Origin: Rhodospirillaceae bacterium UBA4479
GTDB lineage: Bacteria; Pseudomonadota; Alphaproteobacteria; Rhodospirillales; Casp-alpha2
Length of the DNA: 7,169 bases
Assembly (NCBI GenBank): GCA_002389175.1
Contig: DGNZ01000354.1
Coordinates: 1-7,169 of the forward strand
Direction of reading: 5' to 3'
Positions within the stretch are counted from its first letter, which is position 1; every line of letters starts with the position of its first letter. This document shows, piece by piece, positions 5,877 to 7,169 of this stretch. The notes beneath the pieces were generated by a model. That model was not told where the DNA came from, did not search any database, and saw nothing but the letters and a program-made list of their open reading frames with translations. Both the position numbers and the translations under genes were made by a program.

Positions 5877-7133
5877 AAGTTAATCAGCCAGCAGTTTCTG
5901 TTGTTCGCGTTCGGTGGACTGGCCGCATCATCATTTAGCATCTACGTATTGATCGTTGATACAGAAGCATTTTTCTATAATTACCTGTTGGCGCGGTTAG
6001 ATTTATCCACACTTCAGGACAATCGCCCCCAAGAGTTTTTGTCATTTGTCTTATGGGTTGTGCAGCAACGTCTGGAGGGTTTGGGCGGTTTCTTTACGGG
6101 CTTTTCGCGACATGGTCTGTGGCAGAACATCATCATAATAAGCTTACCATTAATGGCAGTTGGTATTGTAGTTGTTCAACGCGAAACATGGCGCAGCATA
6201 ACGTGGTCGAGTATTTCAAAATCTCACGGCGTCCGACCATCCATCGTTATTTCTGTATCTGTAACTCTCTCATATTTTCTCGCGGATCGGTTTTCTGGTG
6301 CATATATTCATCACATAATTCCATTCGTCATCATCGCATCTGTTGGGATACTTGCGGGCGTTTACGACATTGAAGGCGCTGAATTGACTGCCAAGAAGCT
6401 CCGTCGTGGTCGCCGTTCCTTAGTGATCATATTCTTCGCTCTATTAGTTCCGTACACGGGGTGGTTCGTAAGTTGGGCGTCTGCGGATATTTTGCGTCGA
6501 AGTGAGCCGAGCATATCCCGTCCGTTGTCCATATCAGCGGTTGCATGCTGGATAGAGGCCAATACGCCCCCTAATTCTGTGGTAATGAGTTATATTGGCA
6601 CGCCCGTGGCGTCGGCAGGCCAGGGTAGGCACTTGCCTTTAGGGTACGAACAGGGCCAAGGCATGTTGGAAATGTTTTTCCTTAATCCAAAAAAGGGAAA
6701 AGTCAAAAAACATGGAATTTTGACCGATGATCAATTTCTTGGACTTCTCGAAACCGGAAAAATTCCAGTCATTATCCACGACAGCATGATTGAGAAATAC
6801 ACAGACCTTTATGCCGCAGTTAAAAATATCACGGACGAAAATTATACACTGACCGATTCAACGGGTGGGGTATTCGGCTATACCATCCTGGTGTCGCGGC
6901 AACTCGATTTGAAGCCTACATATTCCATTGTCCCCCAATCAACACTTCAGCTTTCATCTGAACGCGCGCGCAACCTTATAAAAGAAAAGTATTGGGGGCA
7001 GTTGATCGGTGAAACTGCCGCGGACATAGCAGTATCTGTATCCTCGCTTCTAGGAGATGTTAAAACCGCATCTGCTCGGGCGTTGGGGTTAGGCTTTGAT
7101 GCACGGTGTGGCTCTCTGCTGAGATTAAAATAA
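5877..7133 (+). pseudogene. C-terminal half of a polytopic membrane protein, GT-C glycosyltransferase-like, lacking its 5' end
   Basis: This frame continues directly from the MBOAT frame after its TAG (KLISQQFLLFAFGG...) and is open to TAA at 7131-7133; the first possible initiator is a TTG at 5901. It has about five hydrophobic segments in the first ~190 residues (for example AFGGLAASSFSIYVLIV, IIIISLPLMAVGIVVV, SIVISVSVTLSYFLA, IIPFVIIASVGILAGVY, VIIFFALLVPYTGWFV), then a ~220-residue soluble tail. DRFSGAYIHHIIPFVI resembles the late transmembrane region of ArnT/PMT-like GT-C enzymes, and WIEANTPPNSVV resembles their C-terminal domain. The N-terminal part with the catalytic acidic residues is missing, so this is read as half a gene joined to half of algI. 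The family call is a resemblance, not certain. Confidence 0.6.
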
Positions 7134-7141
7134 AACGGCGA

Positions 7142-7169
7142 CTATCCGATCAACCCACCATCATCTCGC
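7142..7169 (-). CDS. Last codons of a minus-strand gene that continues beyond the window (right copy of the direct repeat)
   Basis: Read leftward from the window edge the sequence gives RDDGGLIG and TAG at 7144-7142. It is 27/28 identical to 3428-3455. If the block at 3.43-7.14 kb is an insertion, this would be the intact gene whose 3' end served as target, and the other copy the leftover end. Only eight codons are visible, so the product is unknown. That this is coding is inferred from the synonymous difference between the copies. Confidence 0.4.

Noticed and set aside
6053..6562. Frames at 6053-6373 (+) and 6362-6562 (-) inside the GT-C-like segment.
   Set aside because: Shadows of the 418-codon open frame with its clear membrane-protein pattern.

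Overview
The window looks like a piece of an alphaproteobacterial chromosome, probably Rhodospirillales-like. This rests on the family look of the proteins, a class-2 LeuA, dispersed GTCATCCCGG-type palindromic repeats, and what reads as a leaderless amino-acid leader peptide, a layout known for alphaproteobacterial trpL. The taxonomic call is inference. The window has two unlike halves. Positions 1-3310 are intact and moderately GC-rich. Positions of roughly 3430-7140 look more AT-rich, with broken or truncated genes of surface-polysaccharide type.

Left half: a molybdopterin-dependent oxidoreductase gene runs leftward and leaves the window at position 1. A 634-bp gap separates it from leuA, which runs rightward. 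The gap holds two related REP-like palindromes (1107-1264), a good sigma70-type promoter (1283-1311) whose predicted start coincides with an ATG, and an 18-residue leucine-rich leader ORF (1318-1374). The 5' part of that ORF can pair with a segment running into a T6 tract, so this is a convincing leucine attenuator. A second leucine-rich small ORF (1433-1516) follows, its stop codon lying in the loop of a 12-bp hairpin. leuA (1625-3310) then encodes a complete 2-isopropylmalate synthase. Both leader ORFs use leucine codons (CTT, CTA) that leuA itself never uses.

A composite palindrome (3318-3424) lies directly behind leuA. Next to it is a 28-bp sequence (3428-3455) that recurs with one mismatch at the very end of the window (7142-7169). 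On the minus strand both copies read as the same protein end, RDDGGLIG-stop. They look like attachment-site-like or duplicated gene-end repeats bracketing about 3.7 kb of cargo.

Right half (cargo, all on the + strand): an SGNH-hydrolase-like acyl-transfer protein with an N-terminal membrane anchor, split by a one-base frameshift at an A7 tract (3768-5086); the N-terminal half of an AlgI-type MBOAT O-acyltransferase (5169-5876); and the C-terminal half of a polytopic membrane protein resembling GT-C glycosyltransferases (5877-7133), joined in the same frame behind a TAG stop. SGNH plus MBOAT is the usual pair for O-acetylating an exported polysaccharide. The block therefore reads as a decaying or rearranged polysaccharide modification locus, with no integrase or transposase seen inside it.
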